This document shows, piece after piece, positions 43,872-51,587 of a stretch of 64,000 bases of DNA. The stretch comes from an uncultured Lachnospiraceae bacterium (GTDB taxonomy: Bacteria; Bacillota; Clostridia; Lachnospirales; Lachnospiraceae). Positions within the stretch are counted from its first letter, which is position 1; the number at the start of each line of letters is the position of its first letter. The stretch spans positions 27,007 through 91,006 of the forward strand of contig CAJUDX010000005.1 in NCBI GenBank assembly GCA_910584785.1, given 5' to 3'. The notes under the pieces were generated by a model. That model had not been told where the DNA came from and searched no databases. It saw only the letters and a program-made list of their open reading frames with translations. The position numbers were made by a program, and so were the translations under genes.

Positions 43872-44618
43872 TTACAGCACCTTGCTCAAAAATGCTTTCA
43901 GTCGTTCGTTCTTTGGTTTCCCGAAAAATTCCGCCGGCGGCGCTTCTTCCACAAAATGTCCACCATCCATAAACATTACCCTTGTCGCCACTTCTTTGGC
44001 AAATCCCATCTCATGTGTTACTACAACCATCGTCATATGCTCCCTGGCAAGCTCTGACATTACATTCAGCACCTCACCCACCATCTCCGGGTCAAGCGCT
44101 GAGGTCGGCTCATCAAACAGCATTACATCCGGTTTCATCGCAAGCGCACGGACTATAGCGATTCTCTGTTTCTGCCCGCCGGAAAGCTGACTGGGATAAG
44201 CATGCGCACGGTCAGCCAGGCCTACTCTTTCCAGCAGTACCATGGCTTCCTTTTCCGCCTCCTGCTGGCTCTTTTTCTGCAGCTTCATCGGCGCCAAGGT
44301 CATATTTTTCATAATATCCATATGAGGGAATAAATTAAACTGCTGGAATACCATCCCCATCTTCTGCCGGTGCAAATCAATATTGGTTTTCGGATCTGTA
44401 ATATCCGTCCCCTCCACAATAATCTGGCCTGATGTCGATTCTTCCAGACGGTTTAAGCAGCGCAGAAAGGTGCTCTTTCCTGACCCGGAAGGCCCCACCA
44501 CAAAAACCACATCCCCTTTATGGATATCCACACGGATATTTTCCAGCACCTTTAACTCTCCAAACTGCTTACAAAGGCCTCTTACCTGAATCAGCGGTTG
44601 TGCAAAATTAACGTTCAC
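43872..44618 (-). CDS. glnQ: Polar amino-acid ABC transporter ATP-binding protein (GlnQ-like)
   Basis: A 248-residue ATPase with Walker [11 protein letters not shown]-loop QQFNLFPHM, signature [17 protein letters not shown], Walker [13 protein letters not shown] and H-loop THEMGFA. I start it at the GTG at 44618, which has AAGGAGG upstream, although an in-frame opening reaches 44651. It overlaps the permease gene by 11 bp. It energises uptake of glutamine or another polar amino acid. Confidence 0.93.
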   Translation of the reverse strand: MNVNFAQPLIQVRGLCKQFGELKVLENIRVDIHKGDVVFVVGPSGSGKSTFLRCLNRLEESTSGQIIVEGTDITDPKTNIDLHRQKMGMVFQQFNLFPHMDIMKNMTLAPMKLQKKSQQEAEKEAMVLLERVGLADRAHAYPSQLSGGQKQRIAIVRALAMKPDVMLFDEPTSALDPEMVGEVLNVMSELAREHMTMVVVTHEMGFAKEVATRVMFMDGGHFVEEAPPAEFFGKPKNERLKAFLSKVL

Positions 44619-45288
44619 TTTGGCGCAGCCTCCTTTCCAGAATCTGAACAAACCAGGTAAACAGCATCACCAGGGCCAGATAAATCAAGGCAACCGCAAT
44701 CAGCGGCGGGAAGGCATCATAGGTCCGGCTTCGGATAATATCGCCGCCCTTGGTTAAATCCTGCAGGGCAATATAGCTTCCCACTGAGGTTTCCTTTAAC
44801 AGGGAAATAAACTCATTGCCCAAAGCAGGAAGAACATTTTTAAATGCCTGCGGCATAATAATATGCCACATCGTTTGGAAATAGGTAAAGCCCAGGCTCC
44901 TTCCAGCCTCGAACTGTCCCTGGTCCACAGACATAATACCGCTTCGGAAAATCTCTGCCACGTAGGCCCCGGAGTTAATGCCAAATGAGATCACGGCCAC
45001 CACAACCTTACTGATTTTCACCGATCCGAAAATAACAAAATAAATAATCATCAGCTGCACCAGCACCGGCGTTCCCCGGATAATCGTCAAATACAGCTTG
45101 CAGATAAAGTTACACAGCTTAAGCTTCCCTGTCTTATCATAGGTCGAACGAATAACCGCAACCAAAAAACCAATAGCGATTCCGATTAATACAGCAAACA
45201 ACGTTACCTCAAGTGTAACCTTTAATCCATCGGTAATATATTTCCAACGGTCGTCTTTAATAAAATTGTTATAGATCGCCTCACTCAT
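44608..45288 (-). CDS. Polar amino-acid ABC transporter permease
   Basis: A 226-residue HisM/GlnP-type membrane protein. The N-terminal helix region begins [24 protein letters not shown], the [15 protein letters not shown] motif follows, and the EAA loop reads [24 protein letters not shown]. It forms a homodimeric channel fed by the binding protein encoded 51 bp upstream. Confidence 0.93.
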   Translation of the reverse strand: MSEAIYNNFIKDDRWKYITDGLKVTLEVTLFAVLIGIAIGFLVAVIRSTYDKTGKLKLCNFICKLYLTIIRGTPVLVQLMIIYFVIFGSVKISKVVVAVISFGINSGAYVAEIFRSGIMSVDQGQFEAGRSLGFTYFQTMWHIIMPQAFKNVLPALGNEFISLLKETSVGSYIALQDLTKGGDIIRSRTYDAFPPLIAVALIYLALVMLFTWFVQILERRLRQSER

Positions 45289-45339
45289 CTGGCTCTTCCC
45301 CTCTATCCTCGTTGTGTACGATGTGTTAACACATTACGA

Positions 45340-46227
45340 TTACTCTGCCGTAATATACTTTGCGGTAATCTCATCCAGCTTTCCAGATTCCTTTAACTCT
45401 GCCAAAGCGCTGTTGATCTGCTCCAAAAGCTCAGTATTTCCCTTCTTTACAGCAATAGCATACTCTTCTTCAGCATAAGCGGCATCCAAAAGTTTTAAGC
45501 CTTCATTTTCGCTGACAAACACCTTTGCCGGTTCATTATCAATAATTACCACGTCAACCTTGCCCTGTAAAAGCGCCTGCACGGCATCCACACCCTTAAG
45601 GTAACGCTCCACCATATCATCGCCAAAATCATCGGTCGAATACAAATCGCCGGTCGTACCCTCCTGAACACCAATCAGCTTGCCCGCCAGATCGTCAGGC
45701 CCGGTAATCTCGCTGTCGCTGGTGACAATAATGGACTGTACTGCCGTTGCATAGGTATCAGAGAAATCTACATTCACCAAACGATCCTCGGTAACGGTCA
45801 TGCCCGCTGCGCCAAAATCTGCCTTGCCGGATAAAATTTCCGGGATAATGGAAGCAAACTGAACATCCTCAACCACCAGTTCCTTCCCCATCTTTTCTGC
45901 AACTGCTGCCGCAATTTCCACATCAATTCCTACAATATCCGATCCATCCGGGCCGGTCATGCTGCTGTCATGATACTCATAGGGCGGAAATTCTGCATTT
46001 GTCACCATTACCAGGGTGCCGCCCTCACCAGCTGCCGCAGCTTCTGTTTCTTCACTTTCCTCCGCCTCAGCCGAAGTTTCTTCTGCATTATCTGCAGCCG
46101 TGGTTGTCTCTGCCGTCTCAGCTGCTGTGGTTGCTACCGTTGTCTCTGTCCCTGAATTACCGCCGCAGGCTGCCAGAGAAACCGTGCAAACTGCTGCTGC
46201 CAAACATAACATACTTTTTTTCATCAT
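45340..46227 (-). CDS. Polar amino-acid-binding lipoprotein (family 3)
   Basis: A lipoprotein of about 295 residues with lipobox SLAACG, a long acidic Thr/Ala/Glu linker (about 25-65), then a family 3 binding domain starting GTLVMVTNAEFPPYEY and containing DVQFASIIPEILSGKADFGAAGMTVTEDR. The ATG at 46227 lies 5 nt after AAGGAGG. The likely ligand is a polar amino acid or cystine-type compound; the sequence does not settle which. A TATAAT promoter lies about 70 bp upstream. Confidence 0.92.
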   Translation of the reverse strand: MMKKSMLCLAAAVCTVSLAACGGNSGTETTVATTAAETAETTTAADNAEETSAEAEESEETEAAAAGEGGTLVMVTNAEFPPYEYHDSSMTGPDGSDIVGIDVEIAAAVAEKMGKELVVEDVQFASIIPEILSGKADFGAAGMTVTEDRLVNVDFSDTYATAVQSIIVTSDSEITGPDDLAGKLIGVQEGTTGDLYSTDDFGDDMVERYLKGVDAVQALLQGKVDVVIIDNEPAKVFVSENEGLKLLDAAYAEEEYAIAVKKGNTELLEQINSALAELKESGKLDEITAKYITAE

Positions 46228-46293
46228 AATCTCCTCCTTGCAATTATGCATTTTTATGCATAACCGTTAATAAAAAAAGAATAACCGTATTTC

Positions 46294-46321
46294 ATTATAC
46301 GGCATTTCCCGAAATAATCAA
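46294..46321 (-). promoter_or_regulatory. Promoter of the amino-acid ABC transporter
   Basis: TTGATT (46316-46321) and TATAAT (46294-46299) are 16 bp apart on the minus strand. Confidence 0.6.
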
Positions 46322-46403
46322 GAGAAATTTTAAACAATCCAGGGAAAATCCGCCTTTTTTGCTTAATATTTGCCCAAACATCAATTCCCGACATCTGCAT
46401 ATT

Positions 46404-46445
46404 ACGATTTGCGTTCGTTCATTTTACGGTTTGCGTTTGTTCACT
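46404..46445 (+). repeat. Pair of 20-bp direct repeats with 22-bp period (operator candidate)
   Basis: TTACGATTTGCGTTCGTTCA (46404-46423) and TTACGGTTTGCGTTTGTTCA (46426-46445) match at 18 of 20 positions and recur at exactly 22 bp, about two helix turns. A hairpin-forming dyad CTGCACA/TGTGCAG (46453-46472) follows. All lie upstream of the ABC-class ATPase promoter. Confidence 0.6.
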
Positions 46446-46488
46446 GCAACATCTGCACATCCTCCTGTGCAGTTTAAATGGACGCCGG

Positions 46489-46517
46489 TTGACTTTTTAC
46501 AGCGAATACGGTAAACT
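46489..46517 (+). promoter_or_regulatory. Promoter of the ABC-class ATPase gene
   Basis: TTGACT (46489-46494) and TAAACT (46512-46517) are 17 bp apart. Downstream, AAGGAGG is separated from the first good ATG (46566) by about 28 nt that include a GGGAG..CTCCC hairpin, which may bring the two together. Confidence 0.65.
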
Positions 46518-46565
46518 ATGGGCAGAAAAATAAGGAGGTCTGGGAGACTTTCTCCCGTATTGACA

Positions 46566-48341
46566 ATGAAACAATCAGAAGATTTGCGCCGGTTATTAGA
46601 ATCCATCGATCGAAAGAGCTACCCGGCTTATAAATCCGCACAGGGAGCCTATCAATTCGGAAATTTCACCTTATCCATCGACCATGTCCAGGGCGATCCA
46701 TTTGCTTCTCCTTCGAAGGTCAGCATTACCGTGGCACACGAAAAAGCCGGATACCCGGCAGTTTTTTTCGACCAGCTGTGGAAGAAAACGGCATTAGAGG
46801 ATTACCTTGTCCGTCAGTTCGGGCGAGAAATTGCCCAATATAATTTTAAGGCCAGGGGTTCAGGAAAAAGCGGTTTAATCGCCATCAGCAACCCCGGACC
46901 AGAGATTCTTTCACGGACAGCCTGCGACTGCACCAAAACAGGAATTACCGCCCGCTTCGAGGTCGGTTTTCCAGCCAATGGCAGGACAATTAATTCCGGC
47001 GAGCTGATCCGCATCCTTTTTGACTTCCTTCCCCGCTGTGTCCGCAACGTATTCTTTTACGCCAGCCGCAACCCTAAAGAAGTTAAGGCAGTAATTGATT
47101 TAGCGGAGGATCAGCATTTTATCCGCGAGGAATTAAAGCGTCTCCGTCTCACCGCATTTATTGCCAATGGTGCAGTTCTGGCGCGGGAAAGCGGGGTTTC
47201 CAGCCGTCCGATGAAGGACTGTGTGCCCTTTATCTCACCGGAAAGTCAAAAAATCACGCTCACCCTTCCCCATAAAGGCGAATTATCCGGCATGGCAGTT
47301 CATGAAGGGATAACGCTGATTGTCGGCGGCGGCTATCACGGAAAATCTACCTTATTAAAGGCACTTGAACTGGGTGTTTATAATCATATCGCAGGGGATG
47401 GGCGTGAATATGTCATAACCGACGATACCGCGATGAAACTCAGAGCTGAGGACGGTCGAAGCATTAACCAGGTGGATATTTCCCTGTTTATCAATGATCT
47501 GCCAAACAAAAAGAATACGAAAAACTTTTCCACCCCCGACGCCAGCGGAAGCACCTCACAGGCCGCTGCTGTGATCGAAGGATGGGAGTCGGGCAGCCGG
47601 GTATTTTTAATCGACGAAGATACCTCAGCAACTAACTTTATGCTGCGGGACGAGCTGATGCAGCAGATAATCAGCCGGGACAAAGAGCCGATTACCCCAT
47701 TTATCGAACGAGCCAGAGATTTATATGAAGAGGCCGGGATTTCCACCATCATGGTTGCGGGAAGCTCCGGGGCATACTTTTATATTGCCGACACCATTAT
47801 CCAGATGGACTGCTACCGCCCACTGGATATCACCGGACAAACCAAGGCCGCATGTGCCAAATTCGGCGAAGATCCCACCACTCACGCACCAAACTTTGTC
47901 CTGCCCGCCAGAGGACGCCGCCTGCATGTGGAAAAAGAACACAATGGAAACTTCTCCAGCCGGGGCAATTACCACGGCGGAAGAAGCAGCTACGGGCAGC
48001 GCGATGACCGAAGCGGGAATGGACATGGACGGGAAGAACGCATTAAAACAAAGGTTCATGGAAAAGACTCACTCCAGGTAGGAAAGGAACAGGTCGATCT
48101 GCGCTTTGTGGAGCAGCTGATTCACAATGAGCAAACTGCCGCCTTGGCACAGATGATGCGCTACTGTATCGCCAACCAGCTCTTTACCCGGTACAGTGTG
48201 GAACAAATTGCCGACATGTTGTGGAACCAAATCCAGCAAAAGGGCCTGCCTTCCATCAGCGACGCTTCCTATGCCGCGATGGGCCTGTGCCTTCCCCGCC
48301 GCCAGGAAATCTTTGCATGTCTGAACCGGTATCGAGGATAG
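46566..48341 (+). CDS. Predicted ATPase of the ABC class (PF09818-type)
   Basis: A 591-residue soluble protein of a family annotated as predicted ATPases of the ABC class. The P-loop is GGGYHGKST (254-262), followed by DGREYVITDD and the acidic Walker-B-like FLIDEDTSATN. After about residue 465 comes a Gly/Arg/Ser/Asn-rich stretch (HNGNFSSRGNYHGGRSSYG) resembling RGG boxes of nucleic-acid-binding proteins, then a folded C-terminus. No transporter partner is nearby. The start is uncertain because the Shine-Dalgarno sequence is far from the ATG; TTG at 46560 is an alternative. The biological role is unknown. Confidence 0.85.
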   Translation: MKQSEDLRRLLESIDRKSYPAYKSAQGAYQFGNFTLSIDHVQGDPFASPSKVSITVAHEKAGYPAVFFDQLWKKTALEDYLVRQFGREIAQYNFKARGSGKSGLIAISNPGPEILSRTACDCTKTGITARFEVGFPANGRTINSGELIRILFDFLPRCVRNVFFYASRNPKEVKAVIDLAEDQHFIREELKRLRLTAFIANGAVLARESGVSSRPMKDCVPFISPESQKITLTLPHKGELSGMAVHEGITLIVGGGYHGKSTLLKALELGVYNHIAGDGREYVITDDTAMKLRAEDGRSINQVDISLFINDLPNKKNTKNFSTPDASGSTSQAAAVIEGWESGSRVFLIDEDTSATNFMLRDELMQQIISRDKEPITPFIERARDLYEEAGISTIMVAGSSGAYFYIADTIIQMDCYRPLDITGQTKAACAKFGEDPTTHAPNFVLPARGRRLHVEKEHNGNFSSRGNYHGGRSSYGQRDDRSGNGHGREERIKTKVHGKDSLQVGKEQVDLRFVEQLIHNEQTAALAQMMRYCIANQLFTRYSVEQIADMLWNQIQQKGLPSISDASYAAMGLCLPRRQEIFACLNRYRG

Positions 48342-48376
48342 AAAATCTTTGCGTGCCTGAACCGGTATTTAAGGAT
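48307..48376 (+). repeat. Tandem duplication of the ATPase gene 3' end
   Basis: A segment of about 33 bp (48307-48339), covering the last codons and stop of the ATPase gene, is repeated at 48343-48376 with a few changes (AAATCTTTGC.TG..TGAACCGGTAT is shared). The second copy lies outside the reading frame's stop. Confidence 0.7.
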
Positions 48377-48389
48377 AAAGAGAGAAAAA

Positions 48390-48427
48390 ACTCCCAGGGA
48401 AACCATCGCTTCCCTGGGAGTTTTTTT
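48390..48427. terminator. Bidirectional terminator between ATPase gene and rplL
   Basis: ACTCCCAGGGAA and TTCCCTGGGAGT form a perfect 12-bp stem with an 8-nt loop, with T-runs on both strands. Confidence 0.9.
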
Positions 48428-48508
48428 CTGCATTTTAACATGGATATAACATTTTAATTACTATACAATGTTTATCCTACCCTTGTATAGATAATAAATA
48501 TGCACAAA

Positions 48509-48880
48509 TTACTTTAAGGTAACTTTAGCGCCTTCAGCCTCTAACTTAGCCTTCAGATCATCAGCCTCTTCCTTGGAAGCGCCAGCCTTAACTACCTTAG
48601 GTGCTCCGTCTACTACTTCCTTAGCTTCCTTTAAGCCTAAGCCGGTAGCTTCACGAACAACCTTGATAACCTTAACCTTATTCGGACCAACTTCAGTCAG
48701 CTCTACGTCAAATTCGGTCTTTTCTTCAGCTGCCTCTGCTGGGCCTGCTGCTGCTACAACCACACCAGCTGCTGCGGATACGCCAAACTCTTCCTCACAT
48801 GCCTTTACTAATTCATTTAATTCTAATACGGATAATTCCTTGATAGCTTCGATAAACTCAGCAGTAGTTAACTTTGCCAT
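48509..48880 (-). CDS. rplL: 50S ribosomal protein L7/L12
   Basis: A 123-residue stalk protein. The N-terminal dimerisation helix region ([33 protein letters not shown]), an Ala-rich hinge and the C-terminal domain ([39 protein letters not shown]) are textbook. It recruits translation GTPases. It lies 97 bp after rplJ. Unusually for Firmicutes, rpoB does not follow; a convergent gene does. Confidence 0.99.
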   Translation of the reverse strand: MAKLTTAEFIEAIKELSVLELNELVKACEEEFGVSAAAGVVVAAAGPAEAAEEKTEFDVELTEVGPNKVKVIKVVREATGLGLKEAKEVVDGAPKVVKAGASKEEADDLKAKLEAEGAKVTLK

Positions 48881-48977
48881 TTTTATTTCCTCCTGTTTAA
48901 ACGTTTATTTTTCTTTATTCAATCTCGGTCAATTCCTTGACCTTTAAAAATTTAGATTTCCTGACCTAAAAAAGCGC

Positions 48978-49472
48978 TTACGCCTCTGCGCCCTTGCTCT
49001 CAGCAATCTGATTAAGCACACGAGCCAAGTTGGAAATTGGTGACTGGATGCTTCCAAGCAGCTTTCCAAGCAGTTCTTCTCTGGATGGGATGGTTGCAAT
49101 AACCTGAATTCCCTTCTGATCATAGTAAGTTCCTTCCACTACGCCAGCCTTTAATTCCAGCTGATTTGCGGTCTTTGCAAACTTAGCCAGAACTCTTGCC
49201 GGAGCGGTTGCATCCGTCTTGGAAACAGCCAGAGCGGTAGGTCCTTCCAGATCGGCATCCAAAGCTGCAAATGCCGTACCTTCAGCTGCACGCTTGATTA
49301 AGGTATTCTTATAAACCTTATAAGAAATGCCTGCTTCTCTTAACTGTTTTCTCAGAATCGTATCCTGTTCAACGGTTAAGCCGCGGTAATCCACAATTAC
49401 AGCGGAAGCTGCGCCGTCAAATAATGCAGCGATTTCGTCTACGATTGGCTGCTTTAATTCAACCTTTGCCAT
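48978..49472 (-). CDS. rplJ: 50S ribosomal protein L10
   Basis: A 164-residue protein that anchors L7/L12 dimers to the ribosome. The N-terminus has VDEIAALFDGAASAVIVDYRGLTV and KVYKNTLIKRAAEGT; the C-terminal helix binds L12. AAAGGAGG precedes the ATG. It is expected to repress its own operon by binding the leader upstream. Confidence 0.98.
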   Translation of the reverse strand: MAKVELKQPIVDEIAALFDGAASAVIVDYRGLTVEQDTILRKQLREAGISYKVYKNTLIKRAAEGTAFAALDADLEGPTALAVSKTDATAPARVLAKFAKTANQLELKAGVVEGTYYDQKGIQVIATIPSREELLGKLLGSIQSPISNLARVLNQIAESKGAEA

Positions 49473-49507
49473 GTTTTTTACCTCCTTTATAAAATAGGAA
49501 GACTGCG

Positions 49508-49637
49508 AAAAAAATCCCCCTCCGCCACAGGCAGAGAGGGACTACAAAATGCTTAACATAAACTTGCGTTTTGTACTTTCCTCGGCAGGCGTTTTCTCCT
49601 TATGCCTTACGGCACCTGCTGTCTTCGGCAGTCAACA
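49508..49637 (-). ncRNA. Ribosomal protein L10 leader with attenuator
   Basis: The transcript leader has the L10-leader look: AGACAGCAGGTGCCG, TAAGGC-TTAA-like core, CGCCTGCCGAGG closing the helix, then a terminator hairpin (49513-49540, CCCTC../..GAGGG) followed by TTTTTTT before the rplJ ribosome binding site. L10(L12)4 binding to this leader controls rplJL expression. Confidence 0.85.
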
Positions 49638-49643
49638 TATTTG

Positions 49644-49672
49644 ATTCTAGCATAGAAATGATGAGGTGTCAA
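49644..49672 (-). promoter_or_regulatory. rplJL promoter
   Basis: TTGACA (49667-49672) and TAGAAT (49644-49649) are 17 bp apart on the minus strand, giving a start near 49637 at the L10 leader. Confidence 0.8.
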
Positions 49673-49772
49673 CTTGTTTTTTTGTTTTTCTTCAATCAGC
49701 CAGACACAAACAAGTCCCCTAACCCACCGCTTTCGTCTTTGCGGCTTAGAAGCGTGGAACTTCCTTGATAGA

Positions 49773-50615
49773 TTAAAAAGGCAGGAAAACCAATGGATCG
49801 ATAGAGAAAGATTCTGACAGGATTTCCCGCAGCAATAACATTTTTTGTATTGCCGGGTTGTCGGGTTCTTTCATCGCCTCCTGTTGTATAAAATCTCCTG
49901 GAAGTACTACAAAGTAAGCAAAGCTTTCGGCAAAATCTTCACCGTAACTTGAGGAAGCATAGTAGCTGATAAAGGTTCGAGCGATATTTTCATCATGTAC
50001 ATACCACATCTCATTGGTGTACTGCACACCACCGTTCAGTGCCGTCCATCTGCTTTCAAATGCTGTATAATCCAAAAGGGTAAGATGAAGCATATGAGCA
50101 TATTCATGCAGAAAAGACTGGACAAGCCCTGGAGGATTCATATATAACGCATCAGAATTCAGATTTATTGTAACCGTATCAAAATCATAGAATCCTGCTT
50201 GTACGAAAACGTAGTTGTAGTCCTTGCCCTCTTGGTAAAAATATACCGTAAGGATTTTTCCCTTTGCTGTCAACTGTGCCCTGGCAGAAAAATATAATTC
50301 TGTTGGGATTTTCTTGATCGCTTCTTCTAAGAGTGACAGGTAGTCCAGCAGTCTACTTAAATACGAAGCCCCAGTCAGGTTATCTTCAAAAGCAATTTTA
50401 ATTCCATACATTTGCTCCAGTTCCGCCGTTTTATTGCTTACTTGTTGTCTTAATTCATCTGCGTTTTGAACATCGGAAGCATTAAAAAACTCAGGAGATA
50501 GACTAAACGCAGGCCCGACCTCGTCTGGAGTTAGGGCTGGTTCTTCAGCATAGGTATTTATACCCAGCCCAAGTAGCATCATCAAAATCAGGAACAATAA
50601 AAGAGTTTTTTTCAT
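49773..50615 (-). CDS. Secreted HExxH zinc metallopeptidase-like protein
   Basis: A 280-residue precursor with a signal peptide (about 1-23, ending TYA). The mature protein contains HEYAHMLHL (His170, Glu171, His174) and, 52 residues later, EDFAESFAY (Glu226), a likely third zinc ligand, the pattern of gluzincin-type peptidases. The N-terminal half is predicted helical. GGGGGG-rich Shine-Dalgarno precedes the ATG at 50615; the longer open frame to 50774 is not coding. It lies 46 bp after the tiny lipoprotein gene in the insert between rplA and rplJ. The substrate is unknown; it is not a member of a family I can name. Confidence 0.75.
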   Translation of the reverse strand: MKKTLLLFLILMMLLGLGINTYAEEPALTPDEVGPAFSLSPEFFNASDVQNADELRQQVSNKTAELEQMYGIKIAFEDNLTGASYLSRLLDYLSLLEEAIKKIPTELYFSARAQLTAKGKILTVYFYQEGKDYNYVFVQAGFYDFDTVTINLNSDALYMNPPGLVQSFLHEYAHMLHLTLLDYTAFESRWTALNGGVQYTNEMWYVHDENIARTFISYYASSSYGEDFAESFAYFVVLPGDFIQQEAMKEPDNPAIQKMLLLREILSESFSIDPLVFLPF

Positions 50616-50661
50616 GTTGATTCCCCCCTCAATTACATTTTTTTGCGTTATATTATTTTCT

Positions 50662-50835
50662 TCATATTTTTTTCTCTTGGTCAAAATAAAAACGTATGTA
50701 ATAATGGTATTTACAGTATCCGTCCTGATAAATTTCTGAATCGCAGTCCTTTGCTTTACAGTTTTTACTCCCACAGGCAGATATCTGCAAAGCCGTAAGC
50801 ATTAGTAAAAAAAATATTCCGGCCTTTTTGTACAT
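50662..50835 (-). CDS. Tiny cysteine-rich lipoprotein
   Basis: A 57-residue protein: a signal sequence with lipobox ISAC (Cys21) and a mature part with CGSKNCKAKDC and DGYCKYHYY, giving Cys21, Cys26, Cys31, Cys41 and His44, a possible zinc-binding knot. The short motif GxCxxEIYxDGYCKYHY occurs in other Clostridial proteins as far as I recall. The ATG at 50835 has no good ribosome binding site, and a terminator lies 20 bp upstream, so expression may need read-through. The next gene downstream is the metallopeptidase. Confidence 0.55.
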   Translation of the reverse strand: MYKKAGIFFLLMLTALQISACGSKNCKAKDCDSEIYQDGYCKYHYYIRFYFDQEKKI

Positions 50836-50854
50836 TACTATAATTGAGCAAATC

Positions 50855-50955
50855 CAAAAAACTGCACAAAAGATTCTACATTTTGTATTCTGTTCGCGGA
50901 CAAAACAAATACAAAATCTCAAACATGTCGTTTGTTAGCGGACAAATTTGTGCAG
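50855..50955 (-). terminator. Two-layer terminator downstream of the structured RNA
   Basis: On the minus strand CTGCACAA (50948-50955) pairs with TTGTGCAG (50862-50869) and is followed by TTTTTT. Between them an inner stem pairs ATTTTGTATT with AATACAAAAT. It could end the RNA or act as an attenuator for the lipoprotein gene. Confidence 0.7.
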
Positions 50956-51019
50956 AATTTCAACTTTGCTCATTTGTAATACATGATTTATTTTCTCCTT
51001 TTTCTACGTATTGGTTTTA

Positions 51020-51313
51020 TGGATGAAGTTCGGCTCATCCCGGAGGGATTTGAGTTTACAAGTGACTGGTAAGGTATACTTTTCCAAAAACCTCTTAGCC
51101 ACCCTGTTAAACAGCGGAGGTGGAGCATATTCCATAAGAAATCCCCTAAAAGAACGTCGGCGCTTAACGAGGTCTTTCACGAGTTTAGCGTCCGCTACGT
51201 TCTGATCGGAGCGAGAGCGCGGTTTCGTTGGAATATGTTCCGCCGCAGCGTAACAGCATGACAAAGTTTTCAAAAAATTTATGATTTGCAAATCTTTTTT
51301 TCTTACAATTTCC
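51020..51313 (-). ncRNA. Candidate structured non-coding RNA (possibly raiA-like)
   Basis: A strong promoter (51320-51348) points into this region. The transcript can form: a 13-bp outer helix (51229-51241 with 51122-51134, one mismatch), an inner helix pairing GAACGT, CGG, CGCT and AAC (51183-51202) with GTT, AGCG, CCG and ACGTTC (51152-51168), a CCACC..CTGTT/AACAG..GGTGG hairpin (51099-51123) abutting the outer helix, and a CTC..ATCCC/GGGAT..GAG hairpin (51034-51054). The open frame here starts upstream of the -10 box, so it cannot be read from this transcript. Ends are approximate; family assignment to raiA is a guess from memory. Confidence 0.6.
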
Positions 51314-51319
51314 TTCGTT

Positions 51320-51348
51320 ATTTTACTCAAAAACTGCTAAAAAGTCAA
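51320..51348 (-). promoter_or_regulatory. Promoter of the structured RNA
   Basis: TTGACT (51343-51348) and TAAAAT (51320-51325) are exactly 17 bp apart on the minus strand, predicting a start near 51313. Confidence 0.75.
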
Positions 51349-51503
51349 TACCATTCTGTATTTTTTTGGAATAATTTGACGTGAAAAAATTTTTTTCAAA
51401 ACCTATGCAATACATTCCGACAAATATTATTTACAAAAAAGAACTATAGATTAGCATACAATCTTCTAAGCTGCAATGACAATGGAAATACAGCATTTCA
51501 GCA

Positions 51504-51549
51504 TAAAAATAAACCCGAATCTACTTTTCCACAAAGCAGTTCGGGCTTA
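51504..51549 (-). terminator. Terminator after rplA
   Basis: AAGCCCGAA and TTCGGGTTT form a stem on the minus strand followed by ATTTTTATG, 38 bp after the rplA stop. Confidence 0.8.
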
Positions 51550-51587
51550 TCTTATTTTACCTGTTTATCTGCAATTCTATTACAACC

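Noticed and set aside
51004..51330. 108-codon open frame on the minus strand
   Set aside because: Its ATG lies between the -35 and -10 boxes of a strong promoter, so the transcript lacks it, and the region has extensive paired structure; I treat it as RNA.
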